This document shows positions 18,543 to 30,454 of a stretch of DNA of 64,000 nt, piece by piece. Location: contig NZ_JBIQOI010000003.1 in assembly GCF_044197065.1 (NCBI RefSeq), positions 248,001 to 312,000 on the forward strand, read 5' to 3'. Within the stretch, counting starts at the first letter, position 1; each line of letters begins with the position of its first letter. Both the position numbers and the translations under genes were made by a program. A model generated the notes under the pieces. That model was not told where the DNA came from, did not search any database, and saw nothing but the letters and a program-made list of their open reading frames with translations. This DNA is from Kluyvera ascorbata_C (GTDB taxonomy: Bacteria > Pseudomonadota > Gammaproteobacteria > Enterobacterales > Enterobacteriaceae).

Positions 18543-19931
18543 TTACTCCCCCTCGAATCCGTTATTGGCAATCACCGTTGAGAACCATTGCCCGGATTTT
18601 TTCAGTGACCGCTGTTGGGTGGCTAAATCAAGGCGATAGAATCCATAGCGATTTTTATAGGCATTTTGCCACGACCAGCAGTCAATAAACGTCCACATGT
18701 GGTAGCCCAGACAATTGCTGCCGTCGGCCATGGCCTGATGGAGATATCCCAGATGTTCTTTGAGGAATTCAATGCGGTAATCGTCCTGCACCTGGCCGTT
18801 CACCATAAATTGTTCTTCATCCTGAATACCGATGCCGTTTTCAGAAACGAACCACGGTAAATTGCCGTAGCGTTCTTTCACCACCATCGCGATGTCGTAA
18901 AGCGCCGCTGGATAAATCTCAATGCCGCGCGAGGTATTCATTCTGCGTCCCGGCATAATGTATTCCTCAAAGAAGCGTTCCGGCACAAAACCGTGCGGCT
19001 CTGCCAGCGGTGTTTCACGCGCTTTGACCCGGCGAGGACGGTAATAGTTAATCCCCAGCAGGTCGATACGCGTATTGGCGATAAGCGCACAGTCTTGCGC
19101 TAAATATTCCGGCAACTGATCATGCTCGCGCAGAATCGCCACCAGTTCGTCAGGATATTTGCCCAATAAAATAGGTTCGTTGATGCTGCGGGTATAAAAC
19201 AGGTCGGCCATGGCGGCGGCCTGTAAATCTTCCGGCGTATCGCTACGCGGGTAGACCGGAATAACGTCCATAATAATGCCAATCTGCCCGGCAAGGCCCA
19301 GCTCGCGCCACGCGGCGACCGCCTTACAGTGCGCCAGCACGATGTGGTGCAACACCTGCGCCGCACGGCGGAAATCGGTGACATAGGGATAATGACGAGG
19401 GTGTAAATACCCCGCTTCCGCCGGAATTAACGGTTCGTTAAAGGTGAACCAATAGCGGACGCGATCGCCAAACAGCTGGTAGCAAATACGCGCGTAACGG
19501 GCAAAGGCGTCAATCACGTCGCGATTTTCAAAGCCGCCCTTTTCCTGTAGCGCCATTGGCATATCGAAGTGATAGAGATTAATAAAGGGCTCAATACCCT
19601 GCGCGAGCAATTCATCAATCATGGCGTTATAAAACGCCACCGCCTGTTGATTGACTTCACCGTCGCCGTCGGGGATGAGCCGGGACCAGGAGAGCGAGGT
19701 GCGAAAGGAGTTCAGGCCTATCTCTTTGGCGCGCTGAATATCTTCCCGATAATGCTGATAAAACGTCGAGGTATCATCCGCCGTGACGCCCTGGAAAAAG
19801 CGCTCGTTAAAATGATGTGAAGCATAATCCCAGATATTGTCGCCTTTGCCATCGCCGGGAATACGGCCTTCAGATTGCGTGGCGCTGGTTGCAGTACCCC
19901 ACCAGAAATTATCAGGAAAATGGTATTTCAT
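18543..19931 (-). CDS. Glycoside hydrolase family 1, 6-phospho-beta-glucosidase type
   Basis: Cytoplasmic hydrolase expected to split the phosphorylated disaccharide made by the adjoining PTS. The 462 residues form a GH1 barrel with the acid/base Glu166 in F-N-E-P and the nucleophile Glu364 in V-S-E-N-G. At the sugar-binding loop it has Ser420-Trp421, the phospho-glucosidase pattern, instead of the Glu-Trp of plain glucosidases. The Lys that usually binds the phosphate two residues before Tyr429 is Asn427 here, with Lys426 beside it. A relaxed or altered specificity is possible. Its start is 9 bases after the IIB stop. Confidence 0.88.
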   Translation of the reverse strand: MKYHFPDNFWWGTATSATQSEGRIPGDGKGDNIWDYASHHFNERFFQGVTADDTSTFYQHYREDIQRAKEIGLNSFRTSLSWSRLIPDGDGEVNQQAVAFYNAMIDELLAQGIEPFINLYHFDMPMALQEKGGFENRDVIDAFARYARICYQLFGDRVRYWFTFNEPLIPAEAGYLHPRHYPYVTDFRRAAQVLHHIVLAHCKAVAAWRELGLAGQIGIIMDVIPVYPRSDTPEDLQAAAMADLFYTRSINEPILLGKYPDELVAILREHDQLPEYLAQDCALIANTRIDLLGINYYRPRRVKARETPLAEPHGFVPERFFEEYIMPGRRMNTSRGIEIYPAALYDIAMVVKERYGNLPWFVSENGIGIQDEEQFMVNGQVQDDYRIEFLKEHLGYLHQAMADGSNCLGYHMWTFIDCWSWQNAYKNRYGFYRLDLATQQRSLKKSGQWFSTVIANNGFEGE

Positions 19932-19940
19932 GGCCTGTCC

Positions 19941-20258
19941 TTATTGTGCTTTGGCTAATAAAGACAGCGCGTGATCCAGGACTTTATCGCCCTGCATCGA
20001 GCCATATTGCATCATATCAATGGCTGCCACCGGCACACCCTGTGGTTCAGCGACAGCCGCTAAACGCTGTAGCTGGAATTTCACCTGCGGGCCTAACAAA
20101 ATAACGTCGGCATCTTCGATAATCTGATCAAATTCAGAAACCGGGACGGCGGTAATATCCACATCAATATCGCGGCTAGCGGCAGATTGTTTCATTCTTT
20201 CAACTAACATACTGGTCGACATGCCTGCTGCGCAGCATAAAAAGATCTTCTTCATCAT
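19941..20258 (-). CDS. PTS system, lactose/cellobiose family IIB component
   Basis: A 105-residue phosphocarrier that passes the phosphate from IIA to the sugar held by IIC. The N-terminal P-loop-like C-A-A-G-M-S-T-S-M-L (from Cys9) is the phospho-cysteine signature of cellobiose-type IIB proteins, and the rest fits the four-stranded IIB fold. It is the first gene of the operon IIB-GH1-IIC. Two consecutive ATG codons make the start 20258 or 20255. The partner IIA must come from elsewhere in the genome, such as a chitobiose-type IIA; this is an inference. Confidence 0.9.
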   Translation of the reverse strand: MMKKIFLCCAAGMSTSMLVERMKQSAASRDIDVDITAVPVSEFDQIIEDADVILLGPQVKFQLQRLAAVAEPQGVPVAAIDMMQYGSMQGDKVLDHALSLLAKAQ

Positions 20259-20500
20259 TTTCCCCTGGCGTTATAAGCGTGGTATTCCGCGGAAATACGG
20301 CAAAATATATTCTGCGTAGTAGGGTAGAAAGCGGCAAGTGAAGGGCGGCACAAAACTGATTTATATCGCTGGTACTTTTATTATTTCAAATGGAATAAAT
20401 GTGTATTTATTAAATAAAAACAGTTAATTAGTAATGTTACTTTTAATTTCCACAGTGTTATTTTTATTCGTTTTTATGCATTACCTCCCACTCTGACCGA
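20259..20500 (-). promoter_or_regulatory. Promoter region of the beta-glucoside PTS operon
   Basis: 242 AT-rich bases separate the AraC-type regulator's stop from the IIB start. The regulator is transcribed in the same direction upstream, so this gap should hold the operon's own promoter and the regulator's binding sites. No particular box could be assigned. Confidence 0.45.
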
Positions 20501-21313
20501 TTAACGGCACTGATTTGGCGACACGCCAAACTGTCGACGAAAAGCACGGGAAAAGTAGCTAACGTCGCCAAATCCACAGCGAATGGCGATGTCATTTACC
20601 GAATCACAGGTAAAACGTAGCTGATAACGGGACTGCAATAGCCGCACGCGAGCAAGGTATTGCTGAGGAGAGATGCCGGTGTAGTCGCTAAAACCGCGCT
20701 GCAGCGTGCGCCGGGAAAGGCCAAACTCGTGGCACAGCGCATCGAGGTCGAGCGGCTGCTGCCACTGGCCGTTGAGGCGAATCAACACCTGACTGATACG
20801 GTCTTCGCTGGAGTGAAAATCCTGGGTTTTATAGCGCCATAGGTTCAGGGTGTGCAGCACTTCGAGAAAAATCATCTCTTTATGGCTTTCTGCCAGCAGC
20901 TTGTCGCTGAACTCTGCCTCGTTGTGGCTGGCCAAACGGTCAAAAATGCGCTGCATAATGCCCACGTCCACCTGCCAGACGTTGCTCTCACCCTCCTTCG
21001 GCAGGAGATAATCAATCTGTTTGATAAAGTTAAAGTTATCGCGCCCCAGATACAGCAGGTTCACCTGCTGCAACGCCTTCATCTCTTCAAACAGATGGTA
21101 GTCCTGACGATTCAGGTAGCAGAGCGTTCCGCTGCTCAGCAGCCAGGGTTTTTCATTGATGACGTGGATGCCGCTACCATGCCCGACCAGGAACAGTTCG
21201 CAGTATTCATGGGTGTGTTCATGACTGATATTTTTTTCCGGTTTCCAGAAATGGAACACCACGCTTTCCAGCGGGTGGTGAAAGTGGGTTTCCCGGGGCA
21301 GCACGAGCGGCAT
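20501..21313 (-). CDS. AraC-family regulator with cupin sensor domain
   Basis: A 270-residue regulator. The N-terminal cupin (about residues 20-100) contains the H-E-H-T-H-E-Y-C-E-L pattern of a sugar-binding barrel, and the C-terminal double helix-turn-helix (about 170-268) is of the AraC/XylS type, with F-G-D-V-S-Y-F-S-R-A-F near its end. The ATG at 21313 is chosen because TGGAG precedes it by 7 bases; the open frame runs 26 codons further. The architecture resembles ChbR, and its position before the PTS-GH1 operon makes that operon its likely target. Confidence 0.87.
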   Translation of the reverse strand: MPLVLPRETHFHHPLESVVFHFWKPEKNISHEHTHEYCELFLVGHGSGIHVINEKPWLLSSGTLCYLNRQDYHLFEEMKALQQVNLLYLGRDNFNFIKQIDYLLPKEGESNVWQVDVGIMQRIFDRLASHNEAEFSDKLLAESHKEMIFLEVLHTLNLWRYKTQDFHSSEDRISQVLIRLNGQWQQPLDLDALCHEFGLSRRTLQRGFSDYTGISPQQYLARVRLLQSRYQLRFTCDSVNDIAIRCGFGDVSYFSRAFRRQFGVSPNQCR

Positions 21314-21422
21314 AGACACTCCAGACGCGTTATCACAGTGAAGAGATAGTGATACCAGAATCCATAGCGGAGACCTTGACCTGTTTGCCATCCGGCAGGC
21401 CCGTCTGGCAAACAGAGAAAGC

Positions 21423-21983
21423 TTATTCGGCCTGGCTTAACATCGCCATTAATTCTATCGGCGAGCGGTGCTGTTTCAGGAGGTCGCGCATTGCTTTCAT
21501 GTATGGCGCGCTGTAGGTGAAGAAACGGCGATATCCCTCGCAGAGCACATGCTTATCCTCAGAACATGGGGGCTCAGAGCAGGCTCCGCGGCAGAGGCGC
21601 AGCACAGAACACTTACCGCATGCGTTATCCATATTGCGGGTTATCTGAGGGGAAAAACCTCGCCAGATGGCGAGCGTGGATTCAAAAAGGTGAATCTGGA
21701 TTGTGTTGATATCTTCCCGCACCCAGAGATCAAAAATAGCGCAGAGGAACGCGCCCCACTCTTCCGGCTGCACCGACTCCGCGCTGAGATTGCCTGACGC
21801 ATCTCTTTCTATCTGCGGAATTAACTGTACTGATGTCATTCCCGTCTGACGAAATTCGCGATACCAGCGCTGCGGTTGCAGACAATTTTGGCGATTCACC
21901 ATGCTGCATAAGATGCCCTCAGGCATCCTCGTGCCATTGAAACTACAGCACGCGATGGCGGCTTCAACTTGACGTCCTGTCAT
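21423..21983 (-). CDS. yidF: YidF, truncated relative of anaerobic sulfatase-maturating enzymes
   Basis: 186 residues that resemble the C-terminal half of anaerobic sulfatase-maturating radical-SAM enzymes: a V-N-R-x-N segment, Q-L-I-P-x-I-E-R-D (about residues 53-61), then E-E-W-G-A-F-L, and a cysteine-rich SPASM-like tail (C-G-K-C-S-V-L-R-L-C-R-G-A-C and later cysteines). The radical-SAM CxxxCxxC core is absent, so the protein cannot make the radical by itself. E. coli YidF sits at the same place and has been called a regulator. No sulfatase gene is present nearby. Its start overlaps the yidG stop by four bases. Confidence 0.75.
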   Translation of the reverse strand: MTGRQVEAAIACCSFNGTRMPEGILCSMVNRQNCLQPQRWYREFRQTGMTSVQLIPQIERDASGNLSAESVQPEEWGAFLCAIFDLWVREDINTIQIHLFESTLAIWRGFSPQITRNMDNACGKCSVLRLCRGACSEPPCSEDKHVLCEGYRRFFTYSAPYMKAMRDLLKQHRSPIELMAMLSQAE

Positions 21984-22342
21984 GCAAAATCCTTTATAAA
22001 AATAACAAGCTGGCGAATGTGGGTAACAGCAAACAACAATGCGAGCGATAACACCGCGAGGGAGATCAAAAATTTATCACGTACCGCGCGCGGCTGAGTA
22101 AAATCGCTCTGTGTGACGTCCATGACGTTGCGATTACGGGTGTATTGCCAGAGGATGATAGCGACGATAACCAGTACGCCAATTGACAACCAGAATAGTC
22201 CGCCAGCCTGATGCCAGTTATGCTTTAGCGCCAGCGCCATCAGCGCGCCGTAGCCAAGCAGCGTGCGATACCAGGCGAGCGAGGTACGTTCCGGCTGTAG
22301 GCCGGGATCGGCTTCGCGGCGGGCTTTGCGGTTATCCGCCAT
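21980..22342 (-). CDS. yidG: Inner-membrane protein YidG (DUF202)
   Basis: A 120-residue small membrane protein with three hydrophobic segments (about residues 30-50, 56-76 and 95-113) and the L-Q-P-E-R-T-S-L-A-W-Y-R-T motif (about residues 16-28) found at the start of DUF202 proteins. It is homologous to YidH, the gene before it; the two overlap by 11 bases and presumably form a complex. Function is unknown. Confidence 0.9.
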   Translation of the reverse strand: MADNRKARREADPGLQPERTSLAWYRTLLGYGALMALALKHNWHQAGGLFWLSIGVLVIVAIILWQYTRNRNVMDVTQSDFTQPRAVRDKFLISLAVLSLALLFAVTHIRQLVIFIKDFA

Positions 22343-22679
22343 AGAACACCAGAATCATCACCACCGCAGCAACCAGCGCCAGTATCAGGCTAATGACCAG
22401 TAGACTACGGGTGTAAGGAAGATCCTCTTTCAGGCGCATCGCTTTTTCATTGCGTAACCAGCGCAGATAGCCATAGATCGCCAGCCCTCCCGCGAACAGG
22501 CAGAGCATCAGCGCTAGCGCTTCACGAATCACCGGTGTCGCAAAATCCGGAGCCAGTTGATCGAGACCGACGCCCGCCGCCAGAAAGCCTAGCGAGGTGC
22601 GAATCCATGCCAGAAACGTACGTTCGTTGGCCAGAGAGAAGCGATAGTCTGGCGCTTCTCCCACGCGGGAAATTTTCAT
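22332..22679 (-). CDS. yidH: Inner-membrane protein YidH (DUF202)
   Basis: A 115-residue DUF202 protein with three hydrophobic segments and the motif L-A-N-E-R-T-F-L-A-W-I-R-T (about residues 17-29). It is the first gene of yidH-yidG-yidF, which overlap one another, so all three are translated from one message. In E. coli a sulfatase and a sugar transporter lie just upstream; here they are replaced by the alpha-glucoside genes. Function unknown. Confidence 0.9.
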   Translation of the reverse strand: MKISRVGEAPDYRFSLANERTFLAWIRTSLGFLAAGVGLDQLAPDFATPVIREALALMLCLFAGGLAIYGYLRWLRNEKAMRLKEDLPYTRSLLVISLILALVAAVVMILVFYGG

Positions 22680-22787
22680 GACGGCTCCTTGTGCCCAGCG
22701 AAAGTGAGTAAGTTACCTCAATAGCTTACGTGCTCTCGCTGCTTTTTACATCAGTGTGCGCCGTCTCACATCCCAACACCTGAAAAC

Positions 22788-22824
22788 AAAAATGCCCGCA
22801 GAACAACGTCCTGTGGGCATGACA
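22788..22824 (-). terminator. Terminator of the alpha-glucoside operon
   Basis: A 10-bp stem (ATGCCCGCAG 22792-22801, CTGTGGGCAT 22811-22820, one G-T pair) followed on the minus strand by UUUUUGUUUUC, 19 bases after the aglB stop. Confidence 0.88.
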
Positions 22825-22838
22825 CGCTAAATCAGTAC

Positions 22839-25780
<2,942 letters not shown>

Positions 25781-26078
25781 TTAGCAATCCTCATTTAACA
25801 ACTCGTAGGGTAAGTGGCCTTATTAATGTTGATTTCCGGCCTGCTACGAGGATAGGAATTAGCCCGTCAGACAACATGCGCTGAGCACGCGATTCGTGAT
25901 CGCTTTCATGGTTTTAATTCAGGCGATGTTGTCTAATTTTTAAGATAAAAATAGACATGTCATATCGCTCAATTCCGTTCTGTTATAAGAATTGTCATTA
26001 TTTGCCTGTAATTGATTACTTTTTAATAAGAAACGGCGGTTCAATAAACCTGGTTTGATTGGAAATAGAGGTCCAGAA
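25781..26078. promoter_or_regulatory. Divergent promoter/operator region for aglA and yidP
   Basis: A 298-bp AT-rich gap between divergent genes. It holds a widely spaced perfect 9-bp inverted repeat (AGACAACAT 25869-25877 and ATGTTGTCT 25926-25934) and a second palindromic pair TGTCTA (25930-25935) with TAGACA (25952-25957). These are the best candidate operators for the adjacent GntR-family protein. Confidence 0.55.
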
Positions 26079-26828
26079 GTGATCTATAAATCTATTGCGG
26101 ACAGGCTACGTCTACGGCTCAACTCATCCGATTTCAACATTGGCAGCCCGATTCCAGGCGAGAAAGCGTTAGCGCAGGAGTTTGGCGTTGCGCGGATGAC
26201 CATCCGCAAAGCGGTCGACCTGCTGGTCGAGTGGGGTCTGGTGGTTCGTCGGCAGGGTAGCGGCACCTATGTTGCCCATAAAGATATCCACCATGAAACC
26301 TCAAACCTGACCGGGCTGGCCGAGATTTTACGCAAGCAGGGCAAAGAGGTAAGAAGCCACGTCCTGGTTTTCGAGGTGATGCCCGCGCCGCCCGCCATTG
26401 CCAGCCAGCTTCGCATTCAAATCAATGAGCGGATCTATTTTTCCCGGCGGGTACGCTACGTTGATGGAAAGCCCTTGATGCTTGAAGACAGCTATATGCC
26501 GGTTAAGCTTTTTCGCAATCTGTCGCTGGTGCATCTGGAGGGGTCAAAGTTTGATTACATCGAAAAAGAGTGCGGGATAACAATCAGCGGTAACTATGAA
26601 AGCCTGGCACCGGTGCTGGCTGATAAGCAGTTGGCCCAGTCGATGAACGTACCCGAACAAACACCGCTGCTGCGTATTACCTCCCTTTCCTACAGCGACA
26701 GCGGTGAGTTTCTTAACTATTCAGTGATGTTCCGTAACGCCAGCGAATATCAGGTGGATTATCACCTCAGGCGCATCCACAACCCTAGCCCATCCCCCAG
26801 AACAGCACCGCCAGAAGCTGAGGCGTGA
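26079..26828 (+). CDS. yidP: GntR/HutC-family regulator YidP
   Basis: A 249-residue repressor-type regulator. The N-terminal winged helix (about residues 1-70: [10 protein letters not shown] ... R-M-T-I-R-K-A-V-D) is followed by a UTRA ligand domain (about 85-235). It matches E. coli YidP. The conserved N terminus begins at I-Y-K-S, so I take the GTG at 26079, preceded by AGAGGT, as start; the frame opens eight codons earlier. It is divergent from the alpha-glucoside operon, its likely target. Its 3' end overlaps the convergent yidE by 44 bases. Confidence 0.9.
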   Translation: MIYKSIADRLRLRLNSSDFNIGSPIPGEKALAQEFGVARMTIRKAVDLLVEWGLVVRRQGSGTYVAHKDIHHETSNLTGLAEILRKQGKEVRSHVLVFEVMPAPPAIASQLRIQINERIYFSRRVRYVDGKPLMLEDSYMPVKLFRNLSLVHLEGSKFDYIEKECGITISGNYESLAPVLADKQLAQSMNVPEQTPLLRITSLSYSDSGEFLNYSVMFRNASEYQVDYHLRRIHNPSPSPRTAPPEAEA

Positions 26829-28446
26829 TGATGCGCAGGAACATCACCAGCGGGTAGACGGTCGCGTAGGAGAGCGCCGCCGCGCCGCTGGTCGCGTGCA
26901 GGTTATTGGCAAACGCCAGCGCAGGAGGGTCGGTCATCGAACCGGCCAACATGCCGCAGAGGGTCAGGTAGTTCATCTTCGCTAGCACCCGGGCCAGTAT
27001 GCCTACCGTCAGCAGTGGGATACCGGTAATCAGGATGCCGTAGCCAATCCAGCTCAGCCCTTCGCCATGTAGCAGCGTGTCAACAAAGCCGCCGCCGGAC
27101 TTGAGTCCTACCACCGAAAGGAACAGCACAATCCCCAGCTCGCGCAGCGCCAGGTTGGCGCTCGGCGGCATAAACCAGTAGAGCTTGCCGATGCTGCCGA
27201 TACGGCCCAGGATCAACGCCATAATTAGCGGCCCGCCCGCCAGACCGAGCTTTAACGCGACCGGGAAGCCGGGGATAAACAGTGGGATAGAGCCGAGCAG
27301 TACGCCAAGACCAATACCGATAAACACCGGCAGCATCTGCACCTGCTGCAATTTCTGCTGGGCATTGCCAAGGTCGGAGGCGACGGCATCAATGGCCGCC
27401 GGACGCCCCACGAGGTTGAGGATGTCGCCAAACTGTAGGCTGGCATTGCTGCTGGCGACCAGTTCAACCCCGGCGCGGTTTAAGCGGGAGATCACCACGT
27501 CATAACGCTGTTTATAGTGTAGATCGCGGATTTTCTTGCCTAATACCTTCTCGTTGGTCACCACCACCCTTTCCACTTTGAGATCCGTGCCTCGGGTGGA
27601 AAGCGACGTTTCAACCTCTTTGCCGATCACCAGTTGCGCACTACGCAGATCCGCCGCTTCCCCCACCAGGTGCAGCAGGTCGCCACTCTCAATAATGGTC
27701 GTTGGCGAAGGCACCATCAGCGTTTCACCCCGTTTGAGGCGCGAGCAGATAATTTTATCGCTGTTGATAACGGGCACATCCTGAATCGCCATGTGGTTCA
27801 GATTGGGGTTCTCAACGCGGATATTGATGGTCTGAAGATGGGAATGGCTGGAACCCGCCTGCTCATCGAAGCGCTGCGCCTCTTTGTCGACGTTAATACG
27901 AAAGCACAGGCGCACCAGCCACATGGTGAGCAGAATGCCGCAGATACCAAACGGGTAGGCCATCGCGTAGCTCATCCCCATCTGGTCTACGACGCTAAAC
28001 GGTTCGCCAAGATCGCGCAGAATTTGCTGCCCGGCACCCAGCGCAGGGGTATTGGTCACCGCGCCGGAAAAGATGCCCAGCACGACGGGAAGCGGGATCG
28101 CGAAGATTTTATGCAGCAGCGTGGTGACCAGACCGCCAAGCACCACAATCAGGATGGCGAACAGGTTCAGCCGCAGGCCAGAAACGCGCAGCGAAGCGAA
28201 AAATCCCGGCCCCACCTGGATACCGATGGTGTAGACGAACAGAATCAGGCCGAATTCCTGGATAAAGTGCAGCATCGGGCTGCTTAGCGTGATGCCTGCC
28301 TGATCGACAAAGTGGCCAACGATAATCCCACCGAACAGCACGCCGCCGATGCCAAAGCCAATCCCGCGGATTTTGACGTTGCCAATCCACAGCCCGACCA
28401 CCGCCACCAGTGCCAGGACGCTTACCGTCAATGCTATATCACTCAT
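26785..28446 (-). CDS. yidE: YidE, putative transporter of the aspartate:alanine exchanger family
   Basis: A 553-residue inner-membrane protein with two membrane halves (about residues 1-175 and 370-553) that resemble each other, each with G-P-x-F or G-x-K-S/A-G-G-type signatures. Between them lie two soluble TrkA-C domains (about 190-275 and 280-360), the standard plan of the AAEx family. Substrate and regulation of YidE are not established. It is convergent with yidP, whose last 44 bases overlap the end of this frame. Confidence 0.93.
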   Translation of the reverse strand: MSDIALTVSVLALVAVVGLWIGNVKIRGIGFGIGGVLFGGIIVGHFVDQAGITLSSPMLHFIQEFGLILFVYTIGIQVGPGFFASLRVSGLRLNLFAILIVVLGGLVTTLLHKIFAIPLPVVLGIFSGAVTNTPALGAGQQILRDLGEPFSVVDQMGMSYAMAYPFGICGILLTMWLVRLCFRINVDKEAQRFDEQAGSSHSHLQTINIRVENPNLNHMAIQDVPVINSDKIICSRLKRGETLMVPSPTTIIESGDLLHLVGEAADLRSAQLVIGKEVETSLSTRGTDLKVERVVVTNEKVLGKKIRDLHYKQRYDVVISRLNRAGVELVASSNASLQFGDILNLVGRPAAIDAVASDLGNAQQKLQQVQMLPVFIGIGLGVLLGSIPLFIPGFPVALKLGLAGGPLIMALILGRIGSIGKLYWFMPPSANLALRELGIVLFLSVVGLKSGGGFVDTLLHGEGLSWIGYGILITGIPLLTVGILARVLAKMNYLTLCGMLAGSMTDPPALAFANNLHATSGAAALSYATVYPLVMFLRIITPQLLAVLFWGMG

Positions 28447-28549
28447 CGTATTTTCCCTGTGAATAACATTATTAACATCAGGGATTATGTCTGAGTCGGA
28501 GGGAGCTTGTATGTAGTACGGCGCACATTAATCGACTGAGGAAATATCA

Positions 28550-29374
28550 CTATTCAGGTGCGTCTTTACTCTTAGCCGCAATTTCTAACTGCTGAATACT
28601 TTTATCAGGGGAAGGGAGTGACTCTGGCATCGTACCGCCAAGGTCCTTGATGGTCTGACGCACCTTTTGACCCACTTCGTAATGCGTCTGATTGGCGATT
28701 TGCTTTGTGTTGACGTCGTCGCGGCGCAGCTTTTCTTCGGTTTGCGTGGCACGAAAGAGATTTGCCGCAAGCTCGGTGGAGCCCATGTGGTCGAGAATTT
28801 TCTGGCTTTTTCTCAGCCCCTTACGTTCATGAATCGCCTTTTGATCAAGGCCGCCGTAGAGCCCTTTGTAACCATGATTTTGGAACACAGCGAAATCCAG
28901 CGCCGTCTCAACACCCGCCTGATGAGCGGTTTCGACCAGATGTTTGTTATGTTCTTTAAGTTCATTGCGTAGAAAAAGGCGTTTCTCATCTTCCCGTAGA
29001 GATTTAAAGACTTTGTCGTCTTCCAGCTCCTGGCGGCGGGTTTGTAATGCAAAGTAGGTCTGCCCCGCTGCAATCACGGGTTTAGAGGGATCACCGTTTT
29101 GTACAACCAGATAGCAGGCGTAGCGGGAAAGCCTGATATCTTCAAGCTGTCGATTAGCACCAGATCCCACTTCAACCATTTTGTTGGACTCAACAAAATG
29201 GTCAGATACCCGCTGACCACTTGCCTCACATGCAATGGCTGCTTTTGAGATAACCTTTTGAAAATTACGCCACTCTTTATAATCAAGTAATGGTCCTAGA
29301 TCGCGAGCAGACCAATACTCGCTACCTTCCTGATCGACGTTTTTAATCACTTCAAACAGCTGTTGCTCGTTCAT
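28550..29374 (-). CDS. dinD: DNA-damage-inducible protein DinD
   Basis: A 274-residue protein matching DinD. An N-terminal BRO-like domain (about residues 15-110; Y-W-S-A-R-D-L-G-P-L-L-D-Y, with L-S-R-Y-A-C-Y-L-V) is followed by a helical charged C-terminal part. In E. coli DinD is made in the SOS response and inhibits RecA strand exchange. There dinD lies elsewhere on the chromosome; here it stands alone between yidE and ibpB. The ATG follows AAGGGACA. I do not see a canonical LexA box (CTG-N10-CAG) upstream. Confidence 0.88.
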   Translation of the reverse strand: MNEQQLFEVIKNVDQEGSEYWSARDLGPLLDYKEWRNFQKVISKAAIACEASGQRVSDHFVESNKMVEVGSGANRQLEDIRLSRYACYLVVQNGDPSKPVIAAGQTYFALQTRRQELEDDKVFKSLREDEKRLFLRNELKEHNKHLVETAHQAGVETALDFAVFQNHGYKGLYGGLDQKAIHERKGLRKSQKILDHMGSTELAANLFRATQTEEKLRRDDVNTKQIANQTHYEVGQKVRQTIKDLGGTMPESLPSPDKSIQQLEIAAKSKDAPE

Positions 29375-29469
29375 AACATGTCCCTTGTTTTATTACGCCA
29401 TTTTCTCTGATCATTTTTTAAACTGAAACACTCGTTGCAGCAAGGGCGACAAACATGCTTTCACTCGCA

Positions 29470-29498
29470 AAAAAAAGCCCCGATTTCTCGGGGCTAAT
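29470..29498 (-). terminator. ibpB intrinsic terminator
   Basis: The stem AGCCCCGA/TCGGGGCT is followed on the minus strand by eight U residues, about 13 bases after the ibpB stop and before the dinD promoter region. Confidence 0.92.
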
Positions 29499-29510
29499 TG
29501 GGCAATGCTA

Positions 29511-29939
29511 TTAACTATTCAACGCAGGTCGCTCGCTAATGGCGATACGCTGCGGCGCAATAGCTTCCGGCTCGTTGCGGGTGAGGTCGATATGCAACAG
29601 GCCGTTAGTAAAGGTCGCACCGGCGACTTCCATATTTTCTGCCAGGGTGAAGCTCAGGCTAAAGGCTTGAGTCACCAGCCCCTGATGCAGCCATTTGGTC
29701 TCTTTTTCCTGCGGCTCTGGCGTGCCTTTTACAGTCAGGCGAGTGCCTTCGAGCTGAATATCCAGATCTTCCTGACGGAACCCGGCTAACGCTAAGGTAA
29801 TGCGATAGTGGTTATCGTCGCTTTTTTCGATGTTGTACGGTGGGAAGGTCTGGCCTTCACTGGTGCTTTGCAGCGCGTTCGCCAGTTTGTCAAAACCGAT
29901 CCATTGACGCAGCAGTGGGGATAAATCGTAGTTACGCAT
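29511..29939 (-). CDS. ibpB: Small heat-shock protein IbpB
   Basis: Holding chaperone of the alpha-crystallin family that associates with IbpA on protein aggregates and passes clients to DnaK/ClpB. The 142 residues equal E. coli IbpB. The crystallin domain covers about residues 30-125, with the A-G-F-R-Q-E-D-L turn, and is followed by the C-terminal R-I-A-I-S tail carrying the I-x-I anchor. It is the second gene of ibpA-ibpB, 101 bases after ibpA. Confidence 0.96.
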   Translation of the reverse strand: MRNYDLSPLLRQWIGFDKLANALQSTSEGQTFPPYNIEKSDDNHYRITLALAGFRQEDLDIQLEGTRLTVKGTPEPQEKETKWLHQGLVTQAFSLSFTLAENMEVAGATFTNGLLHIDLTRNEPEAIAPQRIAISERPALNS

Positions 29940-30040
29940 TGTGTTTCTCCTTCTAAGAAGCGAGTAAGTACCTTCCGGCTCCCTGACGGCAAGCCGATTG
30001 ATGATTTAGCTAACAGGGCCGCACGGGCGGCCCGGCATCA
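29940..30040 (-). promoter_or_regulatory. ibpA-ibpB intercistronic leader with hairpin
   Basis: The gap holds a strong 7-bp hairpin (GGGCCGC 30016-30022, GCGGCCC 30027-30033) just after ibpA, and a leader that ends in AAGGAGAAACAC before the ibpB ATG. The hairpin may stabilise the ibpA part or reduce readthrough, and the rest may fold over the ribosome-binding site as reported for ibpB in E. coli. Confidence 0.5.
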
Positions 30041-30454
30041 TTAATTAATTTCGATACGACGCGGTTTGTCCGCATCTGGAATCACGCGTTCCAGTTCGAT
30101 ATACAGCAGGCCGTTCACCAGGTTTGCGCCACGTACGTGGATATGTTCCGCAAGCTGGAATTTGCGTTCAAAGTTACGCTCGGCGATGCCTTGATAGAGA
30201 TAGGTGCGTTCTTTTTGCTCTGCGGCATGCGCGCCTTTTACCACCAGCATGTTGTCCTGCGCGGTGATTTCCAGTTCGCTTTCCGCAAAACCGGCCACGG
30301 CAATCGCGATGCGATAGTGGTTTTCATCAACCAGTTCAACGTTGTACGGAGGGTAGCCGCCGTTGCTTTGCGTTTGATTGTTTTCTAACAGGTTGAACAG
30401 ACGATCAAAACCGATGGCAGAACGGTATAACGGGGAAAAGTCGAAGTTACGCAT
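30041..30454 (-). CDS. ibpA: Small heat-shock protein IbpA
   Basis: Alpha-crystallin family holding chaperone and partner of IbpB. The protein begins M-R-N-F-D-F-S-P-L, as in E. coli, and has 137 residues from the ATG at 30454. The crystallin domain covers about residues 35-125 ([10 protein letters not shown] ... R-G-A-N-L-V-N-G-L) and the C-terminal anchor is I-E-I. The frame is open 13 codons upstream, but that part belongs to the thermosensor leader. Confidence 0.97.
   Translation of the reverse strand: MRNFDFSPLYRSAIGFDRLFNLLENNQTQSNGGYPPYNVELVDENHYRIAIAVAGFAESELEITAQDNMLVVKGAHAAEQKERTYLYQGIAERNFERKFQLAEHIHVRGANLVNGLLYIELERVIPDADKPRRIEIN

Noticed and set aside
29405..29455. Possible LexA box before dinD
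   Set aside because: The only candidate is CTG-N12-CAG, not the required CTG-N10-CAG, and the centre lacks the alternating TA pattern.
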